Source of the DNA: Burkholderiaceae bacterium
GTDB lineage: Bacteria; Pseudomonadota; Gammaproteobacteria; Burkholderiales; Burkholderiaceae
Reading direction: 5' to 3'
DNA length: 5,666 nucleotides
NCBI GenBank assembly: GCA_947461335.1
Contig: CANHLB010000129.1
Span: 1-5,666 of the forward strand
This document shows positions 5,313 to 5,666 of this stretch, in pieces. The notes beneath the pieces were generated by a model, which was given only the letters and a program-made list of their open reading frames with translations, had not been told where the DNA came from and made no database searches. Numbering within the stretch: position 1 is the stretch's first letter; every line of letters begins with the position of its first letter. The translations under genes and the position numbers were made by a program.

Positions 5313-5666
5313 ATGTCTAAATTGTTATCAGTAGTATCTTTTGTATTCCTCAGTTTTCTTATTGGCAATGCCCATTCTCAGCCTGCTCAGTCTGGGCCCA
5401 CAACGAACTTGACCGCTGCTGAAATACTCAAGCAGCTAGAGAGCTCAGGGGCTCTTGAGAAGGCAGTGCAAAAAACTCTTGAGAGCATGATGCAAAAGCA
5501 AAAGGCTGCGCAGGCCGCATCAGAGCAGAAGAATCTTGAGTTACAGAAAGCCAAAGCTAAGAATGCTCGCAAAGTTGACCCAAATTTTGATTTCATCTTG
5601 GGTAATCTCAATGCACCGATTTCTATTATTGAGTACTCGGATTATGAGTGTCCTTATTGCAAGCAA
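5313..5666 (+). CDS. DsbA/Com1-like periplasmic thiol-disulfide oxidoreductase (5' part)
   Basis: The first 118 residues of a gene that runs off the window. From ATG at 5313 the product has a signal peptide (K3, hydrophobic 4-19, probable cleavage near HS/Q at 22-23). Next comes a charged, Gln/Lys/Ala-rich segment (about 34-87) likely to be helical or coiled. It ends with the beginning of a thioredoxin fold: FDFILGNLNAP at 92-102 and IIEYSDYECPYCK at 105-117. Cys113-Pro-Tyr-Cys116 is the redox-active CxxC, and the YSDYECPYC context is typical of DsbA-family proteins such as Com1, BdbD and DsbG-like enzymes. Such enzymes form or isomerise disulfides in exported proteins, and the N-terminal helix could serve dimerisation. 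No start upstream is available because TAA at 5292 closes the frame. The only Shine-Dalgarno-like bases (AAAGG at 5293-5297) are 15 bases away, so translation may be weak. Oxidase versus isomerase role needs the missing part, including the cis-Pro loop. Confidence 0.85.
   Translation, partial: MSKLLSVVSFVFLSFLIGNAHSQPAQSGPTTNLTAAEILKQLESSGALEKAVQKTLESMMQKQKAAQAASEQKNLELQKAKAKNARKVDPNFDFILGNLNAPISIIEYSDYECPYCKQ

Noticed and set aside
5387..5611. 74-codon minus-strand frame opposite the oxidoreductase gene
   Set aside because: Antisense shadow of a gene with a signal peptide and CPYC motif. Its many Cys and Phe residues come from complementing Lys/Ala/Gln codons.
1..5666. CRISPR array, tRNA, rRNA or insertion sequence
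   Set aside because: I saw no regularly spaced direct repeats, cloverleaf-like sequence, rRNA stretches, transposase motifs or terminal inverted repeats in the window.

Overview
The window looks like a moderately AT-rich Gram-negative proteobacterial chromosome. Signal peptides, an outer-membrane-type lipoprotein, a DsbA/Com1-like thiol oxidoreductase and the general codon style would fit a freshwater betaproteobacterium such as Polynucleobacter. That genus is an impression, not something proven here. Every gene I can support is on the + strand.

Layout. (1) Positions 53-1557 form a unit bounded on both sides by near-identical rho-independent terminators. It holds a secreted alpha/beta serine hydrolase (198-1310) and, 62 bases downstream, a 48-residue gene (1373-1519). 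This small gene has a strong ribosome binding site, a double-glycine-type leader and a short Ser/Thr/Cys-rich C-terminal core, the architecture of a ribosomally made, post-translationally modified peptide (RiPP) or bacteriocin precursor. (2) Positions 1692-3008 encode a 12-helix APC-superfamily amino acid permease, probably monocistronic. (3) Positions 3182-5208 are a two-gene operon with a 14-base gap, closed by a strong terminator at 5224-5254. The first product is a lipoprotein with a Ser/Thr linker, an N-terminal domain and a Cys-rich C-terminal region. The second is an exported protein made almost entirely of the same Cys-rich region. That region is a tandem pair of six-cysteine modules, so the operon carries four modules. 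(4) From 5313 to the window edge runs the 5' part of a DsbA-like periplasmic oxidoreductase, cut just after its CPYC active site.

A common theme is extracytoplasmic cysteine chemistry. The hydrolase has ten cysteines after its signal peptide, the two Cys-rich proteins share twelve each, the small peptide has four in its core, and a disulfide-handling enzyme lies next door. That these genes cooperate is inference from adjacency. The most novel-looking items are the orphan RiPP-like precursor, which has no modification enzyme or peptidase-transporter in the window, and the duplicated six-cysteine module, which I do not recognise as a named family.
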